DNA of 64,000 bases, taken from contig NZ_JBCDMW010000019.1 of the NCBI RefSeq assembly GCF_038433155.1, forward strand, positions 62,001 through 126,000, written 5' to 3'. The position numbers and the translations under genes are program-made. Of the stretch, positions 29,989-38,752 are shown piece after piece. Below the pieces are notes generated by a model. That model saw only the letters and a program-made list of their open reading frames with translations, was not told the DNA's origin and searched no databases. The first letter of the stretch is position 1. The number at the start of each line of letters is the position of its first letter. This stretch comes from Luteococcus sp038433155 (GTDB lineage: Bacteria; Actinomycetota; Actinomycetes; Propionibacteriales; Propionibacteriaceae).

Positions 29989-31851
29989 TCAGTTGTTGTC
30001 CTTCTTCTCCTCGTCGACGATCTCCGCGTCCACCACGTCGTCGTCCTGACCGGCCGACTCACCGGCGGGGGCCTCGCCCTCGGCAGCACCCTCGGCCGGA
30101 GCCTGCTGCTGCTGGGCCTGGGCGGCGGCGTACATCGCCTGACCCATGGCGGAGGCCTTCTGGTTCAGGTCGTCCATCGCGGCCTTCACCTCGTCATTGT
30201 TGTCGGTGCCCTTCAGGGTCTCCTTCAGCTTGTCCAGGGCCTCCTGGACAGGGGCCTTCACGTCGTCGGTGATGTTCTCCGCGTTGTCGGCCAGCAGCTT
30301 CTCGGTGCGGAAGGCCAGGGCGTCGGCCTCATTGCGCATCTCGACGGCCTCGCGACGCTTCTTGTCCTCCTCGGCGTGTGCCTCGGCGTCCTTCATCATT
30401 CGGTCGATGTCCTCCTTGCCCAGGGCCGAGCCGCCGGTGACAGTCATGCTCTGCTCCTTGCCGGTGGCCATGTCCTTGGCGTGCACGTGCACGATGCCAT
30501 TGGCGTCGATGTCGAAGGTGACCTCCACCTGCGGAACGCCCCGCGGCGCGGGCATCAGGCCGGTCAGCTCGAAGTTGCCCAGGGACTTGTTGTCCCGGGC
30601 GAAGTCACGCTCGCCCTGGTAGACCTGGATCATCACCGACGGCTGGTTGTCCTCGGCCGTGGTGAAGACCTCGGAGCGCTTGGTGGGAATGGTGGTGTTG
30701 CGCTCGATGATCTTGGTCATCACGCCGCCCTTGGTCTCGATGCCGAGGCTCAGCGGGGTGACGTCCAGCAGCAGCACGTCCTTGACCTCACCCTTCAGCA
30801 CGCCGGCCTGCAGGCTGGCGCCCAGGGCCACGACCTCGTCGGGGTTCACACCCTTGTTGGGCTCCTTGCCGGCCAGCTCCTTGACCAGCTCGGCGACGGC
30901 GGGCATACGGGTGGAGCCACCAACCAGGATCACCTGGTCGATCTTGTCCACCGAGGTGTTGGCGTCCTTGATCACGGCATCGAAGGGGGCGCGGCAGCGG
31001 TCCAGCAGGTCCTGGGTCATCCGCTGGAACTCGGAGCGGGTCAGCTTCTCGTCCAGGTGCAGCGGACCCTCGGCGCCGGCGGTGATGTAGGGCAGGTTGA
31101 TGGAGGCCTCCTGAGCGGAGGACAGCTCGATCTTGGCGCGCTCGGCGGCCTCCTGCAGGCGCTGCTTGGCCATCTTGTCCTGGCTCAGGTCAATGCCGTT
31201 CTTGTTCTTGAACTGGGTGACCAGCCAGTCGACGACGCGCTGGTCCCAGTCGTCGCCGCCCAGGCGGTTGTCACCCTTGGTGGCCTTCACCTCGAAGACG
31301 CCGTCGGCAATCTCCAGCAGGGAGACGTCGAAGGTGCCACCACCCAGGTCGAAGACCAGGACGGTCTGCTCGTCCTTGTCCAGGCCGTAGGCCAGGGCCG
31401 CGGCGGTGGGCTCGTTGATGATCCGGTCCACGGTCAGGCCCGCGATCTCGCCGGCCTCCTTGGTGGCCTGTCGCTCGGCGTCGGAGAAGTAGGCCGGGAC
31501 GGTGATGACGGCGTTGGTGACGGGCTCGCCCAGGTAAGCCTCGGCGTCTCGCTTCAGCTTCTGCAGCACGAAGGCGCTGATCTGCTGGGGCTTGTAGGAC
31601 TTCTCGTCGATCTTGATGCTCCAGTCAGTACCCATGTGGCGCTTGACGGAGCGGATGGTGCGGTCGACGTTGGTGACGGCCTGGCGCTTGGCAACCTCGC
31701 CCACCAGCACCTCACCGGTCTTGGAGAAGGCGACCACCGACGGGGTGGTGCGGGCGCCTTCGGCGTTGGGGATGACGGTGGGATCGCCACCCTCGAGGAC
31801 GGCGACGACGGAGTTGGTGGTGCCGAGGTCGATACCGACTGCACGTGCCAT
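29989..31851 (-). CDS. dnaK: Chaperone DnaK (Hsp70)
   Basis: The 620-residue Hsp70 begins with the ATPase signature GIDLGTTNSVV. It has the FDLGGGTFDVSLL and VGGSTRMPAV phosphate/adenosine motifs, a substrate-binding beta domain from about 360, and a Q/A/E-rich lid ending in DDDVVDAEIVDEE. It folds client proteins, works with ClpB, and serves as HspR co-repressor in actinobacteria. It is the first gene of dnaK-grpE-dnaJ-hspR, under three HAIR sites. Confidence 0.98.
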   Translation of the reverse strand: MARAVGIDLGTTNSVVAVLEGGDPTVIPNAEGARTTPSVVAFSKTGEVLVGEVAKRQAVTNVDRTIRSVKRHMGTDWSIKIDEKSYKPQQISAFVLQKLKRDAEAYLGEPVTNAVITVPAYFSDAERQATKEAGEIAGLTVDRIINEPTAAALAYGLDKDEQTVLVFDLGGGTFDVSLLEIADGVFEVKATKGDNRLGGDDWDQRVVDWLVTQFKNKNGIDLSQDKMAKQRLQEAAERAKIELSSAQEASINLPYITAGAEGPLHLDEKLTRSEFQRMTQDLLDRCRAPFDAVIKDANTSVDKIDQVILVGGSTRMPAVAELVKELAGKEPNKGVNPDEVVALGASLQAGVLKGEVKDVLLLDVTPLSLGIETKGGVMTKIIERNTTIPTKRSEVFTTAEDNQPSVMIQVYQGERDFARDNKSLGNFELTGLMPAPRGVPQVEVTFDIDANGIVHVHAKDMATGKEQSMTVTGGSALGKEDIDRMMKDAEAHAEEDKKRREAVEMRNEADALAFRTEKLLADNAENITDDVKAPVQEALDKLKETLKGTDNNDEVKAAMDDLNQKASAMGQAMYAAAQAQQQQAPAEGAAEGEAPAGESAGQDDDVVDAEIVDEEKKDNN

Positions 31852-31954
31852 GGTGATTCCTCCAGTGTTGTGAAGCAGTGTTGTTGCTTGTCAGATGTCT
31901 GCCGGGAGCTGCTGGGCAGCCGCCCGGGAAGCTCTTCGTCGTTCATCAGGCCCG

Positions 31955-31975
31955 CTTGAGCCTTGCGGACTCAAC
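31955..31975. promoter_or_regulatory. HAIR element 1 at dnaK
   Basis: CTTGAGC-N7-ACTCAAC is close to the HAIR consensus with 7-nt spacing and overlaps the predicted dnaK -10 box and start. Confidence 0.7.
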
Positions 31976-32002
31976 TCTAGGGCTTGAGTGCGGATCACTC
32001 AA
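31974..32002 (-). promoter_or_regulatory. dnaK operon promoter
   Basis: On the minus strand TTGAGT (complement of 31997-32002), a 17-nt spacer and TAGAGT (complement of 31974-31979) make a good housekeeping promoter. Its -35 box and spacer are inside HAIR element 2 and its -10 abuts HAIR element 1, so HspR binding should exclude polymerase. Confidence 0.75.
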
Positions 32003-32003
32003 G
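31983..32003. promoter_or_regulatory. HAIR element 2 at dnaK (perfect)
   Basis: CTTGAGT-N7-ACTCAAG is an exact match to the published HAIR consensus and overlaps the dnaK -35 box. Confidence 0.93.
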
Positions 32004-32009
32004 GGCGAG

Positions 32010-32030
32010 GTTGAGTTCATGCGACTCAAC
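32010..32030. promoter_or_regulatory. HAIR element 3 at dnaK
   Basis: GTTGAGT-N7-ACTCAAC has the same arms as the distal clpB site. It lies upstream of the promoter. The 429-nt gap between dnaK and the YceI gene (31852-32280) holds only these operators and the two promoters. Confidence 0.85.
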
Positions 32031-32163
32031 CATGGTCAGCTCAGGGTTATTCCCGACCCGACTCCCGCGCCACTGCACCCCTCTCGCAACCCCGGCAACC
32101 CACCGCGCCAATTCACCGCGCCCCCTCGCTGCTCCATCGAGCGGACCCTCGCGGAGCTAATAG

Positions 32164-32192
32164 TTGATTTTTCAATCATTGGTGTCTAGAGT
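32164..32192 (+). promoter_or_regulatory. Promoter and palindrome of the YceI-family gene
   Basis: TTGATT (32164-32169), a 17-nt spacer and TAGAGT (32187-32192) form a clear promoter. The palindrome TTGA-TTTT-TCAA (32164-32175) covers the -35 box and could be an operator, for example for a MarR- or HxlR-type repressor. The region is conspicuously A/T-rich. Confidence 0.6.
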
Positions 32193-32280
32193 CTTCACCA
32201 GAAGCACGCGGCACTCCTGACCGGGCCCGCCGGCCAGCCGCTTGACCCAGACCGGGCCTCACAACCACAAGGAGAAGACC

Positions 32281-32829
32281 ATGACCGCCATGACCGACCT
32301 GAACGGCACCTACACCCTGGACCCCACCCACACCACCCTGGGCTTCGTGGCGCGCCACGCCATGATCACCAAGGTGCGCGGCTCCTTCACCGACTTCACC
32401 GGCACCGCCCACGTCGACGGCCAGAACCCGGCCGCCAGCGACGTGACTGTGGAGATCCAGGTTGCCTCCGTCGACACCCGCAATGCGGACCGCGACGGCC
32501 ACCTGAAGACCGGCGACTTCTTCGCCGTCGATCAGTACCCCACCATGACCTTCCGGTCCACCGGCATCCAGGCCAGCGGCCCCGAGACCGTCGAGATCAC
32601 CGGTGACCTGACCATCAAGGACGTCACCAAGAGCGTGACCATCCCGTTCGAGTTCACCGGCGCCGCCAAGGATCCCTTCGGCAACGAGCGGATCGGCTTC
32701 GAGGGTGCGCTGGACGTCAACCGCTCCGACTTCGGCCTGACCTTCAACGCGGCGCTGGAGACCGGCGGCGTGCTGATCGGCGAGAAGGTGAAGCTGGAAT
32801 TCGAGATCAGCGCCATCAAGCAGGCCTGA
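32281..32829 (+). CDS. YceI-family polyisoprenoid-binding protein
   Basis: The 182-residue lipocalin-like barrel starts at the ATG after CAAGGAGAAGACC. It has the YceI N-terminal pattern GTYTLDPTHTTLGFVARHAM and the end motif VNRSDFGLTFNAALETGG. Family members bind polyisoprenoid or ubiquinone-like lipids and are often induced by stress or solvents. There is no signal peptide, so this copy is probably cytoplasmic. Its own promoter and a bidirectional terminator make it monocistronic. Confidence 0.9.
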   Translation: MTAMTDLNGTYTLDPTHTTLGFVARHAMITKVRGSFTDFTGTAHVDGQNPAASDVTVEIQVASVDTRNADRDGHLKTGDFFAVDQYPTMTFRSTGIQASGPETVEITGDLTIKDVTKSVTIPFEFTGAAKDPFGNERIGFEGALDVNRSDFGLTFNAALETGGVLIGEKVKLEFEISAIKQA

Positions 32830-32857
32830 TCCCCGCGGGGAATCCTTCGCAGGAAGC

Positions 32858-32900
32858 ACGACGGGCGCCGTCGGCCATCCCGGCCGCCGGCGCCCGTCGT
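32858..32900. terminator. Bidirectional terminator between convergent genes
   Basis: ACGACGGGCGCCG and CGGCGCCCGTCGT form a perfect 13-bp stem, extended inside by GGC/GCC. It lies 28 nt after the YceI stop and 16 nt before the end of the convergent phosphoesterase gene. Confidence 0.8.
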
Positions 32901-32916
32901 CGTCCCCGCAGACGGA

Positions 32917-34608
32917 TCAGCGCAACGGGTGGGGCATCACCAGTTCGGTATTGCGGTCCCCGGCCGCACCCAGCAGGGACAGGTCGCGCTCCGGGTCGTT
33001 GTAGGCGAATTCGCGGGACAGGGAGGCCATCCCCGCCACCGTCGCGGTGTCGTAGTCAGCCTGGTAGGGGGCGGCGGACTCCACCAGGGTGGTGAACATC
33101 GACAGGGTGCCGTCGGCATTGTCCAGGAACTCGATCACCCGGGCCAGCTGCGGAAAGTCGATGTGGGAGGCGGTGTTGATCTCGTAGAAGCCCCGCTTCG
33201 GATCCCGGTGCTGGTGCGCGGTGATCTTGTTGGCGTGGGTGTGGCCGTTGACCCAGGCCAGCACATTGGGGAAGCGCTTGAGCATGTCCACCAGCTCGAA
33301 GCCGGCATGCCGGATGCCGGTGCCGTCGGCCGGCAGCATCAGGTTGTTCATGGAGCCCGACGTGTGGTGGCTGAACAGCACGAAGAGCTGGTCGCTGACC
33401 TGCTGGGTGTGCTTGCCGCCCACGGCGTCGTGGTAGACCGAGGAGCCCGCCTGCAGGGTCTTGAGCAGCCACTTCCACTGCCGGTCGTCGATGGAGCCCT
33501 CGGTGAAGCCGGCCCGGTTGGTGGAGTCCATCGCGATGCCGGTGATTCCGGGCGCCAGCTGGAAGGTGTAGTAGCCGGCGCCGGATTCCACGTTCTGCCG
33601 GGTGAAGCCGTGACCCACCGGCCCGGGGCCGGTGACGCTGGAATCCAGGTGGGCGGCCATGAACTCGGTGGGCGTGAACGGGCGGCGACGCGGGTCGGCC
33701 GTCACGGTGACGCTCAGGGTGCGGGCCGAGGACAGGTCCACCGGCGTCCCACTGCTCAGCGCCCGCGCCGCGGCCTGCTGATCGGTGGGTTCGGCATAGC
33801 CGACCAGCTTCTGGTTGCCGGTGTAGACCTTGGTCAGGGACTTCCAAGAGGCCGGGAAGGTGCCCTGGGCCGAGTTGTCGTGGTTGCCGAAGACGGCGTA
33901 CCACGGGGTCTTCAGCCCGGGCGAGGAGTGGGTGGCCATCACTCGGGAGAAGAAGCCGTCGATCTGCGGGAAGCCGGCCTGCTTGTACTCGTCGGCGATG
34001 CTGCTCTCCGGGGTCCAGAAGGACTTGGTGTTGCGGGTCTGCACGCCCTCCCAGCGGGCCGGATCCCCGGTGTTGGGGGTGATCTGGCCACCCGACAGGG
34101 TCTTGAGGTACCAGTCCAGCTCGATCAGTTCCTGGTTGTCCGTGTTGTCACCGGTACACACCACCGCGTCGAACCGACGGCCGGACCAGGGCCCGCGCGC
34201 CAGGGAGTTGATGGCCTCCACCAGGGAGGTGTTGGCCCGGGTGCCCAGGGATTCCTGGGGGCGGAAGGCCGAGCCGATGACCTTGCGGAACCACTCCACC
34301 CGCATCGGGGACTGGGCGTCGACGAAGTGCAGGTCGGTCAGTTGCACCAGGCTGGCCAGCGGGAGCCGGCGGTCCTCCCGGCCCGGCTGGGGAGCGGCCA
34401 GGTCATCGCGGACCACCAGCGGATAGCCGGGGCCGGCGCTCAGCCGGGAGTAGCCGGTGGCCGCACCCGTCGCGGCCTGCTGCAGGGTGGTGCCGGCGGT
34501 ACTGGCGCCCCGGGCCTGGGCCTGCGGGGCGGTCAACAGCTCGCCGCTGCCCACCGCCAAGGCCGCCAGCCCCGAGCCGAGCAGGATGTTTCGTCTGGTC
34601 ACCGCCAT
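32917..34608 (-). CDS. Tat-exported metallophosphoesterase, PPA1498-type
   Basis: The 563-residue protein starts MAVTRRNILLGSGLAALAVG, a twin-arginine signal, with cleavage near AQA. Calcineurin-like metal ligands are visible in order: LTDLHFVD, CTGDNTDN, FGNHDN, SHHTSG and NGHTHAN. This combination and length fit the actinobacterial family first named after Propionibacterium PPA1498. The substrate is unknown; an extracellular phosphodiester or phosphomonoester is inferred. A palindrome-rich 243-nt region precedes the gene, implying tight regulation. Confidence 0.9.
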   Translation of the reverse strand: MAVTRRNILLGSGLAALAVGSGELLTAPQAQARGASTAGTTLQQAATGAATGYSRLSAGPGYPLVVRDDLAAPQPGREDRRLPLASLVQLTDLHFVDAQSPMRVEWFRKVIGSAFRPQESLGTRANTSLVEAINSLARGPWSGRRFDAVVCTGDNTDNQELIELDWYLKTLSGGQITPNTGDPARWEGVQTRNTKSFWTPESSIADEYKQAGFPQIDGFFSRVMATHSSPGLKTPWYAVFGNHDNSAQGTFPASWKSLTKVYTGNQKLVGYAEPTDQQAAARALSSGTPVDLSSARTLSVTVTADPRRRPFTPTEFMAAHLDSSVTGPGPVGHGFTRQNVESGAGYYTFQLAPGITGIAMDSTNRAGFTEGSIDDRQWKWLLKTLQAGSSVYHDAVGGKHTQQVSDQLFVLFSHHTSGSMNNLMLPADGTGIRHAGFELVDMLKRFPNVLAWVNGHTHANKITAHQHRDPKRGFYEINTASHIDFPQLARVIEFLDNADGTLSMFTTLVESAAPYQADYDTATVAGMASLSREFAYNDPERDLSLLGAAGDRNTELVMPHPLR

Positions 34609-34747
34609 GATCCGTATCCCCCTGGTGTGGTGGACCGCACCGTGCAGATCCGCCCGGACGACGGTAGGCCTCCAAGGTGACGACTGGGCGACCGTCAGGT
34701 GACCGATTGTTTTCGGACTGGTTGGGTCTAATTAACTGGTCGACCAC

Positions 34748-34763
34748 CGGGTCAAATGACCCG
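34748..34763. promoter_or_regulatory. Palindrome upstream of the phosphoesterase gene
   Basis: CGGGTCA-AA-TGACCCG has 7-bp arms. On the minus strand it contains TTGACC, a possible -35 box. It lies one nucleotide from the TGCCAA palindrome below. Confidence 0.45.
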
Positions 34764-34779
34764 CTGCCAAAGTTGGCAG
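34764..34779. promoter_or_regulatory. Operator-like palindrome, copy 1
   Basis: CTGCCAA-AG-TTGGCAG has perfect 7-bp arms. The same motif recurs at 34827-34842 with centres 63 bp apart, about six helical turns. Confidence 0.5.
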
Positions 34780-34826
34780 CCATATGGACACAGAAACTGA
34801 TTGGACACGTTCAAACCCTCAAAAGA

Positions 34827-34842
34827 CTGCCAACTTTGGCGG
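34827..34842. promoter_or_regulatory. Operator-like palindrome, copy 2
   Basis: CTGCCAA-CT-TTGGCGG repeats the first copy with one arm mismatch, and the two copies together also form a 15-bp inverted repeat. It lies just after the end of the ABC-F gene, so on the minus strand it could also help terminate that transcript. Confidence 0.45.
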
Positions 34843-34851
34843 GCCCATGGG

Positions 34852-36525
34852 TCAGAGGGTGAGCCGCAAGCCGGTCCAGCGGCGCCGGAGCCACCGGTCA
34901 TGGCTGGCCACCACCACGGCGCCGGGATAGTCGCCGATCGAGGCCTCCAGCTCGGTGGCCAGTTGCAGGGAGAGATGGTTGGTGGGCTCGTCCAGCAGCA
35001 GCACGTCGGGCGGGCTGGCCAACACGCAGGCCAGATCCAGCCGGCGGCGCTGCCCGACGCTCAGCTCGGCCACCGGGCGGTTGAGGTCCCGGCCGGCGAT
35101 GAGCCCGAAGGCACCCAGCGGCACCTGTTCGGCCAACTTCTCCCCCACCGCTGCCCGGTAGGCGGCGTTCGCGGTCAGGCCGGCCGCCACCGGGGCGGGT
35201 TCCTGGCCCAGCAGCGCCACCCGCAACCGTTCCGGCCGGTGAACCTCCCCGGCGGTGGGCTCCAGCAGACCGTCCAGCACCGCCAGAAGGGTGGACTTGC
35301 CGCAGCCATTGGGCCCCTCCACCAGCCATCGGTCCCGGGCCCCGATCGCCAGGTCCGTGGCGGGAAGCCGCCCGTTGACGGCCAGTTCACTGGCCACCAG
35401 CACCGGCCCGGACGGCACTGAACCGGGCGGCACCGCGGTACCGGCACCATTCTGGACGGCGGCCAGCCCCCGAAAGGTGAGTGGCCGAGGAGGCTTGCGG
35501 ACCTGCTCGGCCTCGAGCCGCTCCAGGTCCTGCCGGGCATCGTTCACCCGGCGGGAGACGACGGTGGCATTGCGGTCCGCATAGAACTTCTGCGCCATTC
35601 GGGTTTCGCTGCGCGGCTGCCAGTTGGCGTGGCCCACCTGCTGATCCTTGCGGACGCGCTCCCGCAACCGGTTGAGCTCGGCCTGCTCGTCCTCGTACTG
35701 GCGTTGCCAGCGCTCCCGCTGGCTGCCCCGGGAAGCCAGATAGTCGGTGTAGCTGCCGGTGAACCGGGTCACGCCACTCTCTCCCACGGTGCGATGCTGG
35801 CGGGGCGCCGGATCCAGATCCACCAGACTGGTGATGGTCTCGTCCAGGAAGGCCCGGTCATGGCTGGCCAGCAGCACCGGCCCAGGCCACTCGGCAACCA
35901 TTTGGGAGACCAGGGCGGCCGCGGTGTCATCCAGGTGGTTGGTGGGCTCGTCCAGCAGCAGAAGTTCGGCGCGCTGCACCAACACCCAGGCAAGACAGAG
36001 CCGTGCCACCTGCCCCCCGGACAGTTCGTCGGCGCGACGCGCGGGGTCCAGCCCGGCCAGGCCCAGCCCGTCCAACAACATCTCCCACCGGCGCTCAGCT
36101 CCCCAGGCGTCGGTACGTTCCGCCTCGGCGACGGCGTGCGCGAAGGAGTCGGCCAGCGTCGCATCCTCGGGCGCCGCCGCCATGGCCTCTCCCAGCCGGG
36201 CCACCTGGTGGGCGTGGTGCCGCACCGGGGCCAGCGCGTCATCGCTCACCTCCGCCAGGGTGGCGTCGGGTGCAAACGGGGCCTGTTGGTGGTAGAGCGC
36301 CAGTGTGATGGGCGTGCTGATCTCCCCCGCGTCGGGGGTCTCCAGCCCGGCGACCAACCGCAGGATGGTGGACTTGCCGGTTCCGTTCTCCCCGATCAGG
36401 GCGGCCCGGTCCCCGGCCGCCACGGAGAAGCCGACATTGGTCAATACCCGTCGGGCGGGGTAGGACTTGGAGACGCCATCAACCCGCAGATGCGCCCCGC
36501 TGGTGGATTGGGGTGCATCGAACAC
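34852..36525 (-). CDS. ABC-F family ATPase (ribosome protection or translation factor)
   Basis: The 557-residue soluble protein has two ABC domains and no membrane part. Walker A motifs are GENGTGKST and GPNGCGKST, signatures LSGGQVARL and LSVGQRRRL, Walker B LLLLDEPTNHLD and VLLLDEPTNHLS. A charged linker (about residues 240-340) lies between them. ABC-F proteins bind the ribosomal E site; actinobacterial members of this size often give macrolide, lincosamide or pleuromutilin tolerance. The GTG at 36525 is preferred because AGGAGG lies 4 nt upstream. The target drug cannot be told from sequence. Confidence 0.88.
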   Translation of the reverse strand: MFDAPQSTSGAHLRVDGVSKSYPARRVLTNVGFSVAAGDRAALIGENGTGKSTILRLVAGLETPDAGEISTPITLALYHQQAPFAPDATLAEVSDDALAPVRHHAHQVARLGEAMAAAPEDATLADSFAHAVAEAERTDAWGAERRWEMLLDGLGLAGLDPARRADELSGGQVARLCLAWVLVQRAELLLLDEPTNHLDDTAAALVSQMVAEWPGPVLLASHDRAFLDETITSLVDLDPAPRQHRTVGESGVTRFTGSYTDYLASRGSQRERWQRQYEDEQAELNRLRERVRKDQQVGHANWQPRSETRMAQKFYADRNATVVSRRVNDARQDLERLEAEQVRKPPRPLTFRGLAAVQNGAGTAVPPGSVPSGPVLVASELAVNGRLPATDLAIGARDRWLVEGPNGCGKSTLLAVLDGLLEPTAGEVHRPERLRVALLGQEPAPVAAGLTANAAYRAAVGEKLAEQVPLGAFGLIAGRDLNRPVAELSVGQRRRLDLACVLASPPDVLLLDEPTNHLSLQLATELEASIGDYPGAVVVASHDRWLRRRWTGLRLTL

Positions 36526-36686
36526 GGGGCCTCCTGGGAATCGACGGGTGCTGTCGCCCCAGCGTGTCAGCAACTCCGGCACGGCCGCCACCGAAATTTC
36601 TGACGGCCGGCCGAAAGTGGCCCTTCGGCCGCTTGCCCGCCAGCAAGCGCTAGCGTGTCCACGTTTCCCTGAGTTTGGAGTTGCCC

Positions 36687-38012
36687 ATGAATGCCGTCGT
36701 GTTGGCCGTCGTCGTGATGCTTGTCCTTTCCTTTGCCCGGGTGCATGTCGTGATCTCGCTGATCCTGGGCGCCCTGGTGGGCGGGATCAGCGCCGGGATG
36801 GGAATGACCGGCACCATGGAATCCTTCACCAAGGGGATCGCCAACGGCGCCTCCATTGCGTTGAGCTATGTGATGCTGGGCGCCTTCGCCGTCGCGATCG
36901 CCCGGTCCGGCATGCCGCAAGCCTTCGCGTCGTGGGTGATCCGCAAGGCCGGTGACGGCACCAGTGCTCGCAGCAAGGGCCTCAAGTGGGGTCTGCTGGC
37001 CGCCGTCCTAGCGGCGGCGATCATGAGCCAGAACCTGGTGCCGATCCACATCGCCTTCGTGCCGCTGCTGATCCCGCCGCTGCTGCTGGTCTTCAACCGC
37101 TTCGACGTGGACCGTCGCCTGCTGGCCTGCATCATGACCTTCGGCCTGGTCACCACCTACATGTACCTGCCCTATGGCTTCGGCAATGTCTTCCTCAATG
37201 ACATCCTGCTGGCCAACATCGACAAGGCAGGGCTCAAGACCGACGGCATCAATGTGATGGCTGCCATGGGCATCCCGGCTTTGGGCATGGTCACGGGCCT
37301 GCTGATCGCGGTCTTCTTCAGCTACCGCAAGCCCCGCCACTACCAGGACCTGCCGATCGAGGGCCAGGGCGACGTACACCTGGGTGAGCCGGTCAGCGCC
37401 TACCGGATCGGCGTCGCGCTGGTGGCGGTGCTGCTCTGCCTGGTGGTGCAGATCTGGGCCGACTCCCTGCTGCTGGGCGCGCTGGTGGGCTTCGCGGTCT
37501 TCGTCGCGGCCCGGGTGATCAAGTGGAGCGAGGCCGACGCCGTCTTCGACTCCGGGATGAAGATGATGGCCATGATCGGCTTCATCATGATCGCCGCGCA
37601 GGGTTTTGCGCAGGTGATGGGGGACACCGGCCAGGTGGACTCACTGGTCAAGGCCAGCGCCGAGGCCTTCGGCGGCTCGAAGCTGATGGGCGCCTTCGTG
37701 ATGTTGCTGGTGGGCCTGTTGGTGACCATGGGCATCGGCAGTTCCTTCTCCACCCTGCCGATCATCACCACCATCTTCGTGCCGCTCTGCCTGCAGCTGG
37801 GCTTCTCCCCGCTGGCCACGGTCTCCATCATCGGCACCGCCGGTGCGCTGGGCGACGCGGGCTCCCCCGCCTCGGACTCGACGCTGGGCCCCACCTCCGG
37901 TCTGAACGTCGACGGCCAGCACGACCACATCCGCGACACCGTGATCCCCACCTTCCTGCACTACAACATCCCGCTGCTGCTGGCCGGCTGGGTGGCCGCG
38001 ATGGTGCTCTGA
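36687..38012 (+). CDS. YuiF-like Na+/H+ antiporter-family transporter
   Basis: The 441-residue membrane protein has about 11 hydrophobic helices. It begins MNAVVLAVVVMLVLSFARVH after a TGGAG site. The second half carries GIGSSFSTLPIITTIF and GDAGSPASDSTLGPTSGLN, hallmarks of the NhaC/YuiF branch of the ion-transporter superfamily. Bacillus YuiF has been linked to histidine uptake, so an amino-acid substrate is as likely as sodium. Its 3' end overlaps the convergent MerR gene by 52 nt. Confidence 0.85.
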   Translation: MNAVVLAVVVMLVLSFARVHVVISLILGALVGGISAGMGMTGTMESFTKGIANGASIALSYVMLGAFAVAIARSGMPQAFASWVIRKAGDGTSARSKGLKWGLLAAVLAAAIMSQNLVPIHIAFVPLLIPPLLLVFNRFDVDRRLLACIMTFGLVTTYMYLPYGFGNVFLNDILLANIDKAGLKTDGINVMAAMGIPALGMVTGLLIAVFFSYRKPRHYQDLPIEGQGDVHLGEPVSAYRIGVALVAVLLCLVVQIWADSLLLGALVGFAVFVAARVIKWSEADAVFDSGMKMMAMIGFIMIAAQGFAQVMGDTGQVDSLVKASAEAFGGSKLMGAFVMLLVGLLVTMGIGSSFSTLPIITTIFVPLCLQLGFSPLATVSIIGTAGALGDAGSPASDSTLGPTSGLNVDGQHDHIRDTVIPTFLHYNIPLLLAGWVAAMVL

Positions 38013-38752
38013 GAGGGCATCATCTGCTGGATCAGGGTCTGCAGCCGACGATGTGCGGGGCTGCCATAGCGGTAGCGGGTGTGCGCCTCCAGCAGCTCGA
38101 CGGCCCGTGGGTTCCGCTCCCATTCCTCCACCCATTGCCCGTACTCCTCGGCATGGGACAGGGTCCAGTCGACATTACGAGCGGCCAGATCCACCAGTCG
38201 CGGGTCCGCGGGATCCCAGTCCCTGACCCGGAGCACCTCCAGGTACAGGGCGGTGTACTGCGGATCGTCCAAGAGCCGCAGTTGTTGCTCCAGCCAGGCC
38301 TCGGTCAGGTCCGGGTAGAGCAGGTGGGTGAGCAACCAGACCTCCCGCTCGACGTCGAGCTGTGACTGGTCACAGCCCAGCGCCCGCAGCCGGGCCATCA
38401 GGGTGACAACCCCGTCGGGCAGCTCCGCATCGCGGCCCGCACGCAGGGCGTGCAGCCGTTGGCGGGTGCGACGCAGCTCGGCCTGGTGGCGACGCAGTTC
38501 CGCGTCGACCTCGGCAAGCAGCGCGGGCCAGTCCTGCGCATCGCTAGTCAGGATCGCGGTGATCCGGTTCAGTGGTACCCCGGCATCGGCCAGGGTGCGG
38601 ATCCGCCGCAGCTCGATCAACGCTCGCGCGTCATAGCGGCGGTGCCCCAGCTCGTCGCGGGGTGGCTCCGGCAGCAGCCCGATCTGGTGATAGTGCCGTA
38701 CGGTACGCACGCTCACTCCGGCATAGCGGGCAAACTCAGCGATGGTCAGCAT
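37961..38752 (-). CDS. MerR-family transcriptional regulator
   Basis: The 263-residue regulator has the N-terminal winged helix LTIAEFARYAGVSVRTVRHYHQIGLL, a dimer coil around residues 80-115 and a larger C-terminal effector region with no motif I recognise. It overlaps the upstream MFS gene by 17 nt and probably controls it through the CCTGACGT palindrome at 40008. It overlaps the end of the convergent antiporter gene by 52 nt. Confidence 0.85.
   Translation of the reverse strand: MLTIAEFARYAGVSVRTVRHYHQIGLLPEPPRDELGHRRYDARALIELRRIRTLADAGVPLNRITAILTSDAQDWPALLAEVDAELRRHQAELRRTRQRLHALRAGRDAELPDGVVTLMARLRALGCDQSQLDVEREVWLLTHLLYPDLTEAWLEQQLRLLDDPQYTALYLEVLRVRDWDPADPRLVDLAARNVDWTLSHAEEYGQWVEEWERNPRAVELLEAHTRYRYGSPAHRRLQTLIQQMMPSQSTIAATQPASSSGML

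Noticed and set aside
30376..31959. Plus-strand 527-codon frame over dnaK
   Set aside because: It is antisense to a complete dnaK; the translation is low-complexity.
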